Assembly: GCF_001422665.1 (NCBI RefSeq)
Contig: NZ_LMLU01000001.1
Span: 91,282 to 155,281 of the forward strand
DNA: 64,000 nucleotides
Reading direction: 5' to 3'
DNA from: Arthrobacter sp. Leaf234
GTDB taxonomy: Bacteria > Actinomycetota > Actinomycetes > Actinomycetales > Micrococcaceae
The position numbers and the translations under genes were made by a program. Each line of letters opens with the position of its first letter. Position 1 is the first letter of the stretch. The notes below the pieces were generated by a model. That model saw only the letters and a program-made list of their open reading frames with translations, was not told the origin of the DNA and ran no database searches. Below, piece after piece: positions 47,456 to 56,729 of this stretch.

Positions 47456-49741
47456 GTGACTGCAGAGACGTCCCGTAGATTCAACATCGACACCGTCGCG
47501 AACGCCGAGGCCACGCCCGGCCAGGCGCTCCCGTGGGCCGAGCTCGGCCTGAAGGAGAACGAGTACCAGCGGGTCGAGGAGATCCTCGGCCGCCGTCCCA
47601 CCGGCGCCGAACTCGCCATGTACTCGGTGATGTGGAGCGAGCACTGCTCCTACAAGTCCTCCAAGGTGCACCTGCGGCAGTTCGGGGAGAAGGTCACCGA
47701 CGCCATGAAGGAGCACCTCCTCGTGGGCATCGGCGAGAACGCCGGCGTGGTCGATATCGGTGACGGCTGGGCCGTGACGTTCAAGGTGGAGAGCCACAAC
47801 CACCCCTCCTTCGTGGAGCCCTACCAGGGTGCGGCCACCGGGGTCGGCGGGATCGTCCGCGACATCATCTCGATGGGCGCCCGCCCGGTCGCCGTCATGG
47901 ATCCGCTGCGCTTCGGCGCGATCGACCACCCGGACACCGCGCGCCTCGTCCACGGGATCGTCGCGGGCATCGGCGGCTACGGCAACTCCCTCGGCCTGCC
48001 GAACATCGGCGGCGAAGTGGTCTTCGACTCCGTCTACCAGGGCAACCCGCTGGTCAACGCCCTTGCCGTCGGCGTCCTGCGGCACGAAGACATCCGCCTC
48101 GCCAACGCCTCCGGCGCCGGCAACAGGGTGGTCCTCTTCGGCGCCCGCACCGGCGGCGACGGGATCGGTGGCGCCTCCGTGCTCGCGTCGGAGTCCTTCG
48201 ACTCCTCGAAGCCGTCCAAGCGCCCGGCCGTGCAGGTGGGCGATCCGTTCGCCGAGAAGGTGCTGATCGAGTGCTGCCTCGAGCTGTTCAAGGCCTCCGT
48301 GGTCGAGGGCATCCAGGACCTCGGCGCCGCGGGGATCTCCTGCGCGACGTCCGAGCTGGCCTCCAACGGCGACGGCGGCATGCATGTCGAGCTCACCAAC
48401 GTGCTGCTGCGTGACCCCTCCCTGACCCCCGGCGAGATCCTCATGTCGGAGTCGCAGGAGCGCATGATGGCCGTCGTCACGCCCGGGAACGTCGCGGACT
48501 TCGAGGCCATCATGGACAAGTGGGCCGTCGAGTACTCCTGGCTCGGCGAGGTCACCGACACGGGCCGCCTCATCATCGAGTGGGACGGCGAGAAGATCGT
48601 CGACGTCGATCCCCGCACCGTGGCCCACGAGGGCCCCGTCTACGAGCGGCCCTACCACCGCCCCGAGTGGCTCGACGGCGTCCAGGCGAACGGCTTCGCC
48701 GCCGAGCGGCCCACGGACCTCCGCGCGGCCGTCCTCGAACTCATGGCATCACCGAACATGTGCTCGAAGGACTGGGTGACCGACCAGTACGACCGCTACG
48801 TGCAGGGCAACACGGCTCTCGCCATGCCCGACGACGCGGGCGTGGTCCGGGTCGACGAGGAGACCGGCCTGGGCGTCGCGATCTCCACGGACGCCAACGG
48901 ACGCTACTCCTACCTCAACCCCTACGAGGGAGCGCGCCTGGCCCTCGCGGAGGCGTACCGCAACGTGGCGACGTCGGGCGCCGAGCCTCTCGCCGTCACC
49001 GACTGCCTGAACTTCGGGTCCCCCGAGGACCCCGAGGTCATGTGGCAGTTCGCCGAGACGGTCCGCGGCCTCGCCGACGCCTGCCAGGAACTCGGCGTCC
49101 CGGTGACCGGCGGGAACGTCTCGCTGTACAACCAGACCGGCGGCATCGCCATCCACCCCACCCCGGTGGTGGGCGTGCTCGGCGTGTTCGACGACGTCGC
49201 CCGCCGCACGCCCTCCGGCTGGCGTGAGGACGGCCAGGCCGTCTACCTGCTGGGGACGACGGCGGATGAGCTCGACGGCTCCGAGTGGGCCAACCTGCGC
49301 GGGCACCTCGGCGGCCAGCCGCCGGTCCTGGACCTCGCGGCGGAGAAGACCCTCGCGGCGATCCTCGTGAACTGCTCGCGCGACGGCATGATCGACGGCG
49401 CCCACGACCTCTCCGAGGGCGGGCTCGCGGCAGGACTGAGCGAGATGGCGCTGCGCTTCGGCGTCGGTGCGCGGATCGGCCTCGACGAACTGTGCGAGCG
49501 CGACGGGATCGACGCCTTCACGGCACTGTTCAGCGAGAGCCAAGCACGCGCGGTCGTCGCGGTCCCCCGCTCGGAGGAGGTCCGCTTCAACGACATGTGC
49601 ACGGCGCGGAACTTCCCGACCATCCGGATCGGCGTGGTGGACACCGAGAATCAGGCGCTCGACGTGCAGGGCTACTTCAACCTGCCGATCGACCAGCTCC
49701 GCGAGGCGCACGAGGGCACACTGCCGAAGTACTTCGGCTAG
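47456..49741 (+). CDS. purL: FGAM synthase subunit PurL (small type)
   Basis: 761 residues, the ATP-dependent synthetase of the PurSQL complex. [59 protein letters not shown] and [21 protein letters not shown] are typical. Length fits the Gram-positive small PurL, not the 1300-residue proteobacterial fusion. The GTG follows the purQ stop directly (TAAGTG). A hairpin terminator follows. Confidence 0.98.
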   Translation: MTAETSRRFNIDTVANAEATPGQALPWAELGLKENEYQRVEEILGRRPTGAELAMYSVMWSEHCSYKSSKVHLRQFGEKVTDAMKEHLLVGIGENAGVVDIGDGWAVTFKVESHNHPSFVEPYQGAATGVGGIVRDIISMGARPVAVMDPLRFGAIDHPDTARLVHGIVAGIGGYGNSLGLPNIGGEVVFDSVYQGNPLVNALAVGVLRHEDIRLANASGAGNRVVLFGARTGGDGIGGASVLASESFDSSKPSKRPAVQVGDPFAEKVLIECCLELFKASVVEGIQDLGAAGISCATSELASNGDGGMHVELTNVLLRDPSLTPGEILMSESQERMMAVVTPGNVADFEAIMDKWAVEYSWLGEVTDTGRLIIEWDGEKIVDVDPRTVAHEGPVYERPYHRPEWLDGVQANGFAAERPTDLRAAVLELMASPNMCSKDWVTDQYDRYVQGNTALAMPDDAGVVRVDEETGLGVAISTDANGRYSYLNPYEGARLALAEAYRNVATSGAEPLAVTDCLNFGSPEDPEVMWQFAETVRGLADACQELGVPVTGGNVSLYNQTGGIAIHPTPVVGVLGVFDDVARRTPSGWREDGQAVYLLGTTADELDGSEWANLRGHLGGQPPVLDLAAEKTLAAILVNCSRDGMIDGAHDLSEGGLAAGLSEMALRFGVGARIGLDELCERDGIDAFTALFSESQARAVVAVPRSEEVRFNDMCTARNFPTIRIGVVDTENQALDVQGYFNLPIDQLREAHEGTLPKYFG

Positions 49742-49746
49742 GGTCC

Positions 49747-49772
49747 CGGCCGGCGGGGAGTCCCGCCGGCCG
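49747..49772 (+). terminator. Hairpin terminator of purSQL
   Basis: CGGCCGGCGGG and CCCGCCGGCCG form an 11-bp stem with a GAGT loop, beginning 6 bp after the purL stop. No T-run. The rest of the gap to 49980 shows no gene. Confidence 0.75.
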
Positions 49773-49980
49773 CCCCGGAGGTGGCCGGCCGAGCCGGACG
49801 ACGACCGGTGCGGGAGCCGTCGAAGGCGTCGAAGGAGTGGAGATGGCTGTCGGCGTAACCGGCGCGTAACGCGAGCGCGGCGCTCCTGAAACGCGGCCCT
49901 GCTGGGATGACAGGACTGCTCGGAGCGCTCCCACAGCGTCGTTCCGGGCCGGATCCATCACTCCGACAGAGGACACCAGA

Positions 49981-51606
49981 ATGCCCTTCACGATCCCCTC
50001 CGCACGGCCCCGTACCCGGCGCGTCACCGCAGGCCTCGCCACCGGGCTGCTCGCCGCCGCCGTCGTCGCGGGACCCGGTCCGGCGGTCGCCGCGCCGAAG
50101 CCGCTTCCCCTCGACCTCAGCACCGCCGGTGTCGCCGAGGTGCAGGCAGGACTCGCGGCGCGCAGCTTCACGTCCGAGACGCTGACCCAGGCCTACCTCG
50201 ACCGGATCCAGGCCCTCAGCATCGACGGCCCGCACCTCAACTCCGTGCGGTCGATCAACCCCTCCGCCCTGGCGGAAGCCAAGGCCCTCGACCAGGAGCG
50301 CAAGAAGGGCACCGTGCGCGGCCCCCTGCACGGGGTGCCCGTCCTCGTGAAGGACAACATCGACGTCGCCGGCATGCCGACCACCGCGGGATCGGTCGCC
50401 CTCGCGAACTCCTATCCGGCTGCGGACGCCCCGCTGGTCACGGAACTGAGGAAGGCCGGTGCCATCATCATCGGCAAGACGAACCTCACCGAGTTCGCGA
50501 ACTTCATGACCAGCGGGATGCCCGCCGGGTACAGCTCCCTCGGCGGCCAGGTCCTCAACCCCTACGACGTGAGCCAGACGCCGAGCGGCTCGAGCGCCGG
50601 ATCGGGCTCGGCAGGCGCCACCGGCCTGGCCACCCTGACCATCGGCACGGAGACCTCCGGCTCGATCCTCAGTCCCGCTCGCGCCAATTCGCTGGTCGGC
50701 GTCAAACCGACCGTCGGCATCGCCAGCAGGACCGGCATCATCCCGATCTCGGGGACGCAGGACACCGCGGGACCCATGACCAGGTCCGTGTACGACGCCG
50801 CGGCCCTCCTGACGGCCATGACCAGCATCGATCCCGAGGACCCCGCGACGGCGGCGAACCCGAGCGACGACGTCGACTTCACGGGGGCCCTCAGCGACAC
50901 CGCGCTCGAGGGTCGGCGGCTCGGTTACGTCGCGAGCACCACCGACCCCGTCTACACCGCTGCGCTGGACCAGCTCCGGGCGCAGGGTGCCACCCTGGTA
51001 CCCGTGACGGTCGGCGGCAGCGCGGCACCCAGCATCCTCACCCTGGAGTTCGAACGTGACCTGAACGCCTACCTGGCGCGCCTCCCCGAGGATGCTCCGA
51101 TGGACACGCTGAGCGACATCATCGCGTACAACACCGCGAATGCTCCGGCGGCGCTGAAGTTCGGGCGGACGCTGCTCACCGCCTCCGAGGCCGTGGACCT
51201 GGACGACCCGGTGCAGGAGGCGCAGTACGTCGCGGCGAGGGACACAGGACTGGCAGAGAGCCGCGCGGCCATCGACACGGTCCTCACCACGAACGACCTC
51301 GACGCGATCGTCTCCAACTCGGCGACCGTGGGGGTCGGCGCGCGGGCCGGCTACCCGTCGGTGATCGTGCCGTCCGGCTACACCGAGGCCAACCGGCGCC
51401 CCTCCGGCGTCGTCTTCCTCGGGACCGCATGGAGCGAGGAGGACCTGCTGGGCTTCGCCTACGACTTCGAGCAGGCCGTCAAGGCCTGGCAGTCGCCCCA
51501 GAACCTCAACCCGTCGTTGTTCCGGTGCACCTCGGTGGTTCCGGTGACAGAGTGGGACGCCTCGTGCACGACGACAGCGGTCAAGCCGGGCAAGGGCAGG
51601 AAGTAG
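49981..51606 (+). CDS. Secreted amidase-signature-family hydrolase
   Basis: 541 residues. Basic N-terminus then a Sec-type signal (TAGLATGLLAAAVVAGPGPAVAAP), with cleavage near residue 40. Amidase-signature core: catalytic Lys in GVPVLVKDNIDVAGMPTTAG, cis-Ser in TPSGSSAGSGSAGAT and the Ser nucleophile in TIGTETSGSILSPARANS, all present in correct order. Substrate unknown; similar exported amidases hydrolyse peptide or aryl amides. GAGGAC precedes the ATG. It is monocistronic and ends in a 15-bp hairpin. Confidence 0.93.
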   Translation: MPFTIPSARPRTRRVTAGLATGLLAAAVVAGPGPAVAAPKPLPLDLSTAGVAEVQAGLAARSFTSETLTQAYLDRIQALSIDGPHLNSVRSINPSALAEAKALDQERKKGTVRGPLHGVPVLVKDNIDVAGMPTTAGSVALANSYPAADAPLVTELRKAGAIIIGKTNLTEFANFMTSGMPAGYSSLGGQVLNPYDVSQTPSGSSAGSGSAGATGLATLTIGTETSGSILSPARANSLVGVKPTVGIASRTGIIPISGTQDTAGPMTRSVYDAAALLTAMTSIDPEDPATAANPSDDVDFTGALSDTALEGRRLGYVASTTDPVYTAALDQLRAQGATLVPVTVGGSAAPSILTLEFERDLNAYLARLPEDAPMDTLSDIIAYNTANAPAALKFGRTLLTASEAVDLDDPVQEAQYVAARDTGLAESRAAIDTVLTTNDLDAIVSNSATVGVGARAGYPSVIVPSGYTEANRRPSGVVFLGTAWSEEDLLGFAYDFEQAVKAWQSPQNLNPSLFRCTSVVPVTEWDASCTTTAVKPGKGRK

Positions 51607-51625
51607 GCACGCACCGGGTGAGCAC

Positions 51626-51660
51626 AGGAGGCCCCCACCCTTCGCGGGTGGGGGCCTCCT
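51626..51660. terminator. Perfect 15-bp hairpin terminator
   Basis: AGGAGGCCCCCACCC and GGGTGGGGGCCTCCT with loop TTCGC, between the convergent amidase and sortase genes. Serves both strands. Confidence 0.85.
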
Positions 51661-51680
51661 CCGTGCCGGGGAGAATCCTG

Positions 51681-52418
51681 TCAGGCAGCTTTCGGCATGG
51701 CCGTGACCACGACGTTCTTGCCCCAGGGGTCCTCGGTGTAGCAGCTGATGAGCACCACCCGATTGGGCACGATGTTCCAGATCTCGCTGTCCTTCAGGGT
51801 GTCCTTGTCGTGGGTGATGACCGAGTCCACCACGTAGGTCATGCTGCCTGTCTGCGTGGCGAGCGTGAACTCCTGGCCCACGAGCGACTCGTCGCTGAGC
51901 CGGTTGAAGGGTGCGTCCTTGCCGTCCCAGCTGTGGCCGGCGATGTACGTGGTGTTGACCGATCCGGCACCCGGGACACCGTATGAGCTGATCCAGTAGG
52001 CGTCGGTCGTCAGCGGCGGCACGAGGCTCTGGGACGAGAGGTCCTCCTCGCTCGGGGTGAGCGGGAGAACGGCCATGTCGATCGCGGCTGCAGGGAAGGA
52101 CAGGCCGGTAGGCTGGGCGGCCGCCGGTCCAGGATCGACGGCAGGAGGTGACGTCTCGACGGGGGCCGGCGCGGGAACGATGGCCGATGGCGCTGCCGAT
52201 GCCGATGCCGAGAGGGAAGGAGCGGCCGTGGACGACGCCGCTGCGGTCGGGGCTCCGGCGGATTCCGGGGGCATGACCGAGACGGCGATCGCCAGGCCGG
52301 CAGCCGCGACGAGCGGCAGGGCGAGCCAGCGCTTCCCGAACGTCCGCCTGGCGGGTTCCGGTGCGGGGGCGCCGGGCTCGTCACCGGGGGCTACGTCGGG
52401 ACTGCGGTGCTGGACCAT
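51681..52418 (-). CDS. Sortase (class E/F-like)
   Basis: 245 residues: short cytosolic N-terminus, one membrane anchor (KRWLALPLVAAAGLAIAVSVM, ~30-50), a Pro/Ala/Ser linker to ~105, then the sortase beta-barrel. Catalytic His162 in YIAGHSW and Cys226 in VVLISCYTEDPWGKNVVV; the expected Arg after Cys is not evident (Lys234 stands in the region). It joins surface proteins to peptidoglycan. The gene just upstream encodes a protein with a C-terminal sorting signal, its likely substrate. ATG 52418 is preferred; a GTG at 52457 lies inside a large hairpin. Confidence 0.85.
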   Translation of the reverse strand: MVQHRSPDVAPGDEPGAPAPEPARRTFGKRWLALPLVAAAGLAIAVSVMPPESAGAPTAAASSTAAPSLSASASAAPSAIVPAPAPVETSPPAVDPGPAAAQPTGLSFPAAAIDMAVLPLTPSEEDLSSQSLVPPLTTDAYWISSYGVPGAGSVNTTYIAGHSWDGKDAPFNRLSDESLVGQEFTLATQTGSMTYVVDSVITHDKDTLKDSEIWNIVPNRVVLISCYTEDPWGKNVVVTAMPKAA

Positions 52419-52456
52419 GTGCTGCGCTGTCCTGGGGTTGGAAGAGGGAGGGTGCA

Positions 52457-52508
52457 CTGTCCCGGTGCGGGAGGCGCGGTCGGAAGACCGCGACCCGCAC
52501 CGGGACAG
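52457..52508 (-). terminator. Large two-tier hairpin between surface protein and sortase genes
   Basis: Outer stem CTGTCCCGGTGCGGG/CCCGCACCGGGACAG (15 bp) encloses an inner CGCGGTC-GGAA-GACCGCG (7 bp with a GNRA-like loop). It starts 9 bp past the surface-protein stop. As terminator or attenuator it would lower sortase expression relative to its substrate, or stabilise the upstream mRNA. Confidence 0.8.
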
Positions 52509-52516
52509 CCAGTGTA

Positions 52517-53611
52517 CTAGCGCTGTGCGCGCTCCAGACGACGCATGCGGGCCGCGGTCGCCACGGGAACCGCGACACCGACCGCCAGCAGTGCCGCGAT
52601 GAGTGCGACAGCCGGGCTGTTGTCCTCGGTGGTGACGGCGGTCTGCACGTTGAGGCCCTTGTTGGTGCCGGTAGGACCCTTGACGCCGGGAGCCGGGGTG
52701 GTGGGCGCGGACACGCCGACCGGGGCGACCGGGGCGACCGGGGTGACGCCGATGGCACCGGCATCACAGGCAGCGAGGAACGCCTTGAACAGTTCGACGA
52801 GCTCCGCCGCAACGGCCGGATCGCTGCTCAGCTGAAGCGCGAGGCGCTCGGCTTCGGCGCTGGCTTCTTCGAGGTTCGCCTCCGCGGCGAGCAACGACGA
52901 GTCGTTCAGCGCGGCGTCCGCTGCAGCAGCAGCGACGATCGCGGCCTCGACGGCGGCGGTCTCCGCAATTGCTGCCGCGTCGAGCGCGACGCCGGCTTCG
53001 GCAAGAGCGGTGCCGGTCGTGACGACTGCGCTATCAGCGTCGACGACTGCAGCGTCAGCAGTGACGAGCGCGGCCTCGGCGGTTTCGAGGTCGGCGCGGG
53101 CAGCGATGACCGCGGGGTCCGTCGCCACATCCGGGTAGGCCACCGGATCGGATGCGTCGATCGCAACACCGACAGCAGTCACTGCGGCATCGACATCGGC
53201 CTGGGCGTCGCCGGCGGCCACGAGTGCGGCGGCGGCGGCAGCCGAAGCAGCGTCTGCGGCGATCTGCGCTTCCGAGACGGCGACCTGTGCGAGCTCGACG
53301 GCGACCTGTGCGTCCTCGGCAGCGATGTTCGTCGTCTCGGCATCCGCGAGCAGGGCGTCGATGTTGAGGGACTGGGCGATGGCTTCGTACTCCGCCGCCG
53401 TGGTCACGACGGCGGCCGTCGCGGCTTCGAACTGGTTGACGAAGGTGACGTCGATCCCGGCGAGGCCGAGAGCAGCGTTGAACTGCGTGGACGCCTGCAG
53501 GCAGGCGGCATCACCGGGTGCGGCTGCTGCCATCGGAGCGCCGAGGAACAGTCCACCGGCGAGAAGGGTGGCCGTCGATCCGGCAGCAACCCATTTTTTT
53601 GCAACGATCAT
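52517..53611 (-). CDS. Ala-rich cell-surface protein with C-terminal sorting signal
   Basis: 364 residues. Signal peptide ~1-31 (WVAAGSTATLLAGGLFLGAPMAAAA). Residues ~60-275 are a long Ala/Val/Asp/Glu-rich helical, probably coiled-coil, rod with almost no Lys or Arg (AAVDAAVVDADSAV-type stretches). A Pro/Gly/Thr linker follows (~285-318), then motif LNVQTA (320-325), a hydrophobic span (ALIAALLAVGVAVPVATAA) and RMRRLERAQR. This is a sorting-signal layout but not LPXTG; NVQT resembles the class B motif NPQT. Likely substrate of the adjacent sortase. Function may be adhesive or a spacer. Start ATG 53611 with CAGGAG ~11 nt upstream; codons 5-6 lie in an A7 run. Confidence 0.8.
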   Translation of the reverse strand: MIVAKKWVAAGSTATLLAGGLFLGAPMAAAAPGDAACLQASTQFNAALGLAGIDVTFVNQFEAATAAVVTTAAEYEAIAQSLNIDALLADAETTNIAAEDAQVAVELAQVAVSEAQIAADAASAAAAAALVAAGDAQADVDAAVTAVGVAIDASDPVAYPDVATDPAVIAARADLETAEAALVTADAAVVDADSAVVTTGTALAEAGVALDAAAIAETAAVEAAIVAAAAADAALNDSSLLAAEANLEEASAEAERLALQLSSDPAVAAELVELFKAFLAACDAGAIGVTPVAPVAPVGVSAPTTPAPGVKGPTGTNKGLNVQTAVTTEDNSPAVALIAALLAVGVAVPVATAARMRRLERAQR

Positions 53612-53954
53612 GTGTGCGCGTCTCCTGAAAACACGTAGATTCCCCCGGGCCATTCCCGACGGCGCAGCCTGCGGCGCCACAAGCAGGCGGCGTCCTCCGG
53701 GGAGGGCGCCGCCTGCAGAAAACCGTGGTCCGCCGATCGGGTGGTCCTGCCCCAAGCCCAGAGGTTCCTGAGGATGGGCTGGGCGATCGCTGTACTTTTC
53801 AACCTAGGCGTGATCGGTGCCGTGGGCAATGGACCGGGTGGTCCTGGATGTAACGGTTTGGCATCGGGCGTAACGTCGGCCGATTCCGTTGCAGCGCGGC
53901 ACGCCGGAGGGACAGGGGTACCGCCCTCCGGCGCCTCCCGTCGCGCCACCGGTG
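53612..53954 (-). promoter_or_regulatory. Promoter and structured ~183-nt leader of the surface-protein gene
   Basis: The only gene-free stretch above 300 bp. On the minus strand TTGCCC (53829-53824), 17 bp, TAGGTT (53806-53801) predict a start near 53794. The leader folds into a strong 15-bp hairpin (53683-53716) and a smaller GGCGC/GCGCC stem (53661-53677) before the SD. No known riboswitch consensus was recognised. The part from 53830 to 53954 holds a short GC-rich inverted repeat and no gene. Confidence 0.55.
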
Positions 53955-55355
53955 TCAGCCGAAGTGCGCCTTCGCGATCAGTCCGTGGACGCCGACGGTG
54001 CGGTCGACCACCTGCGAGATGGCGAAGTCCGCCGCGGCGGACAGGTACGCGTAGGCGATGGCCCGGTCCATGCCGCGATCGTGCTCGAGGAAGTCCAGGG
54101 CATTCACGACGGCGCGGCGCATCGCGACGTCCAGGTCGCTCGACACTCCTCCGCCGGCGAGACCGTCCGGATCGGACAGGCCGATCGGGATCCACGCGTC
54201 CTTGGTCTCCGCGAAGGGATAGGAGTAGGCGACGGACGGCGCATCGCCCGAGCCCGGCTTGCAGACCGTCAGGCGGAAGGTCCCGCGGAGGGACCCTTCC
54301 ATCGCAGTGAGGGCCACCTCGCCGTCGCCCATGCCCATGTGCGGATCCCCGACGTAGAAGAGTCCGCCCGGGGCCCGCACCGGAAGGTAGAAGGTGGAGC
54401 CTGCACCGAGGTGCCGGATGTCGATGTTCCCCCCGCCGAGGGTGGGGGGAACCGAATTCGCCTCGGGGGCCGTCAGTCCCTCGGCCTCGGCGAAGGCGAC
54501 GCCCATCATCCCCATGAAGGGCCGCAGGGGGAACCGGACCTCCATGTCCCCGCTCGTCATCACACCCTTGCCCTTCTCGATCCTGGTGAACACCGAGACG
54601 TTCCCGTAGTCGGTCGGCACACCCGATGCGCGGTTGTCGGTCGCCACCGGTGGCATGACCTCGTCGAGGGTGATGCCGGCGGGTGCGGCGGGGCCCGGGA
54701 GTGATGCCAGGCCGCCCTTGCCGTGCCTGCTGGAGACCACGCCGTACGGGACGCGTGGCACCACGTCCAGGGTCTCGATCTTCAGCACGTCCCCCGGTTC
54801 GGCACCTTCGACGGCGATCGGACCCGTCACGATGTGCGGCCCGTCCACGTCGAACCGCCGCTGGGTCCGCCGGTAGCCCGCCGCGATCTCGACGGCGTCC
54901 GTCAGCACGGAGGATCTGTCCACGCCCAGCGACCCGAAGTACTCCAGCGGATCACGCCCTTGGTCCTCGAGGATCCCCTCGTGCGAGAGCGCGTCGATGG
55001 TCACGGTCCTCCCGGACCGGATGGTCATCACCGGCGTGGCGTGCACCGTGGGCACGTACCCCCACAGCACCTCGTCCGGCGTGGACGAGAGGTAGCTGTC
55101 CCCCGTGATCCGCCCCCGTCCGGGCTGCAGGACGTCGGCGCCGGGCCCACCCTTGCCAGGCGGCTTCCCCGGGGCGTCAGGAGCCTTGGCAGGCACGACG
55201 ACGCCGCCTCCGGGAGCGGTTGCGAGCGCGGAGGGTGCCCCCGCGACCGACGCCGCGGACAGGGTGCCGAGCGCCGCCACCACCCTCATGAATCTCCGCC
55301 TGCCCAATCCGTCGGCGAGTACCTCGGCCGCTTGCTGCCCCACTGCGTCATCCAT
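53955..55355 (-). CDS. Tat-exported acetamidase/formamidase-family protein
   Basis: 466 residues. N-terminal twin-arginine signal GRRRFMRVVAALGTLSAASV, an Ala/Pro/Gly-rich linker, then an FmdA/AmdA fold: VTIDALSHEGILEDQGRDP, DGPHIVTGPIAVEGAEPGDVL, MEVRFPLRPFMGMMGVAFAE, GGNIDIRHLGAGSTFYLPV, GDPHMGMGDGEVALTAMEG (all family blocks with the metal-binding His/Asp/Glu). Normal FmdA is cytosolic and hydrolyses formamide or acetamide; a Tat leader, implying export of a folded metalloenzyme, is uncommon. AAGAGG at 7 nt precedes the ATG. A lone gene upstream of the surface-protein cluster. Confidence 0.88.
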   Translation of the reverse strand: MDDAVGQQAAEVLADGLGRRRFMRVVAALGTLSAASVAGAPSALATAPGGGVVVPAKAPDAPGKPPGKGGPGADVLQPGRGRITGDSYLSSTPDEVLWGYVPTVHATPVMTIRSGRTVTIDALSHEGILEDQGRDPLEYFGSLGVDRSSVLTDAVEIAAGYRRTQRRFDVDGPHIVTGPIAVEGAEPGDVLKIETLDVVPRVPYGVVSSRHGKGGLASLPGPAAPAGITLDEVMPPVATDNRASGVPTDYGNVSVFTRIEKGKGVMTSGDMEVRFPLRPFMGMMGVAFAEAEGLTAPEANSVPPTLGGGNIDIRHLGAGSTFYLPVRAPGGLFYVGDPHMGMGDGEVALTAMEGSLRGTFRLTVCKPGSGDAPSVAYSYPFAETKDAWIPIGLSDPDGLAGGGVSSDLDVAMRRAVVNALDFLEHDRGMDRAIAYAYLSAAADFAISQVVDRTVGVHGLIAKAHFG

Positions 55356-55491
55356 ACTGAACCTCTTCCGGGTCGTGGAGCTTCACAAGCTATGCGCCGG
55401 TGGTTACGTTCCCGTTTCGGGTCCGATTCGGCCAGAAGTCCTGCGCCCTCCGCCCGCTCGAAAGCCGATCAGGCCACGTACGCTCTGACGC

Positions 55492-55899
55492 ATGGAACCC
55501 CTGCCGCTCCCGCCCCTGACCGCCGTGGCCGCCGTCGTCGCCGCGCTCGTCCACGTCCTGATCTTCGTCCTGGAGTCGGTCCGCTGGCGGCTGGAGCGGA
55601 CGTGGCGCGTCTTCGGGATCGCGAGCCAGGAGGATGCGGAGACCACGCAGCCGCTCGCCTTCAACCAGGGCTTCTACAATCTGTTCCTCGCGGTCGGCGC
55701 GCTGGCCGGCGTCGTCCTCATGCTCCTCGGCGGAGTGACAGCCGCGGCGATCGGGCTCGGGTTCATCGTCCTGTCCACGGGCTCCATGCTCGCTGCGGCG
55801 CTCGTGCTGATCCTCGGCAACAGGAAGCTCGCCCGCCCGGCGGCGATCCAGGGCCTGCCTCCCCTGATCGCCCTGCTCGGGCTCCTCGTCCTGGTGTGA
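55492..55899 (+). CDS. DUF1304 membrane protein
   Basis: 135 residues, four membrane spans (near 9-28, 61-82, 86-107 and 115-134). The first loop contains LESVRWRLERTWRVFGI and FNQGFYNLFLAVGAL, the DUF1304 signature. Function unknown. TACGCT lies 7 nt before the ATG, and there is no SD, so the mRNA may be leaderless. Confidence 0.85.
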   Translation: MEPLPLPPLTAVAAVVAALVHVLIFVLESVRWRLERTWRVFGIASQEDAETTQPLAFNQGFYNLFLAVGALAGVVLMLLGGVTAAAIGLGFIVLSTGSMLAAALVLILGNRKLARPAAIQGLPPLIALLGLLVLV

Positions 55900-55951
55900 T
55901 TGCGGCCCGGCCGCCGGACGGGTTGCCGGACAAGCCCGGGGCAGGTCCGGC

Positions 55952-56518
55952 CTAGCCGAGACGGGCCAGTGCCCGTGCCGCCGCGACGTAGCGCGAGAGG
56001 ACGTAGCGCTGCGTCAGACGGGTGACCGGCGCGGCGAGCCGGAACAGGGGGCCGGCCGGGACACTGTAGGCGGAGCAGATGAACAGCAACCGGTTGTCCG
56101 CCGTCAGTTCGGCGTAGAAACCCTCCTCGCCCCGCACGGGGTGGCCCGGCAGCGTTCCGTACCCGAAGCCGCCCCGCTGGCCGGGTACCGCCCTGCCGGC
56201 GCCGTCGAGCTGGGGTGCCCTGGACCAGATCACGCGGCACGGCGCCTTGATGCGCGCTCGCCCGAGGCCGAATCCGGAGATGACGTGCGCCCCGGGCTCG
56301 GCCCGTTCGACGGGCGAATCCATGGTGAGCCCGGCACCCCGGTGCAGTTCCCACGCCAGGATGCCCTCGGTCAGCGCGATGAACGATGCGGACGGATCGT
56401 CGGTGGCGATCTCGCGGGACTCGACCATCACGGTGTACCCGGAGGGCCAGCCGCCCTCCAGCGAGTCGGGGAACGGCCGATCGGTCGCGCCGCGCTCCTC
56501 GTACGTGAACTGCTCCAT
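55952..56518 (-). CDS. DUF1990 (UPF0548) family protein
   Basis: 188 residues, starting MEQFTYEERGATDRPFPDSL. The family blocks AWELHRGAGLTMDSP, FGLGRARIKAPCRVIWSRA, FGYGTLPGHPVRGEEGFY and VTRLTQRYVLSRYVAAAR are intact. Function unknown; seen in actinobacteria and plants. ATG 56518 has GGAAGAGG upstream, which settles the start against a longer frame. Confidence 0.88.
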   Translation of the reverse strand: MEQFTYEERGATDRPFPDSLEGGWPSGYTVMVESREIATDDPSASFIALTEGILAWELHRGAGLTMDSPVERAEPGAHVISGFGLGRARIKAPCRVIWSRAPQLDGAGRAVPGQRGGFGYGTLPGHPVRGEEGFYAELTADNRLLFICSAYSVPAGPLFRLAAPVTRLTQRYVLSRYVAAARALARLG

Positions 56519-56729
56519 GGCATCCTCTTCCGTCGGTGTGCGGTACCGTGCCGGCCGCCGCCCCGGACCCAACCTAGTGGACCACCGCGCCGGTCGCGGG
56601 CCGGACGGCCCGGGGGCGGACCACCCGCCGTGGCTCCCCATCCCGGGGAAGCAGTGGCAGGATGAGGTCCGGACCGGCGGGACTCATCCGAGACATCCCC
56701 CGCCGCGCCACCAGGAAGGCGGGACCACC

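Noticed and set aside
46352-48658. Minus-strand open frame opposite purQ and purL
   Set aside because: Fully overlaps conserved purine genes and shows no domain or ribosome binding site.
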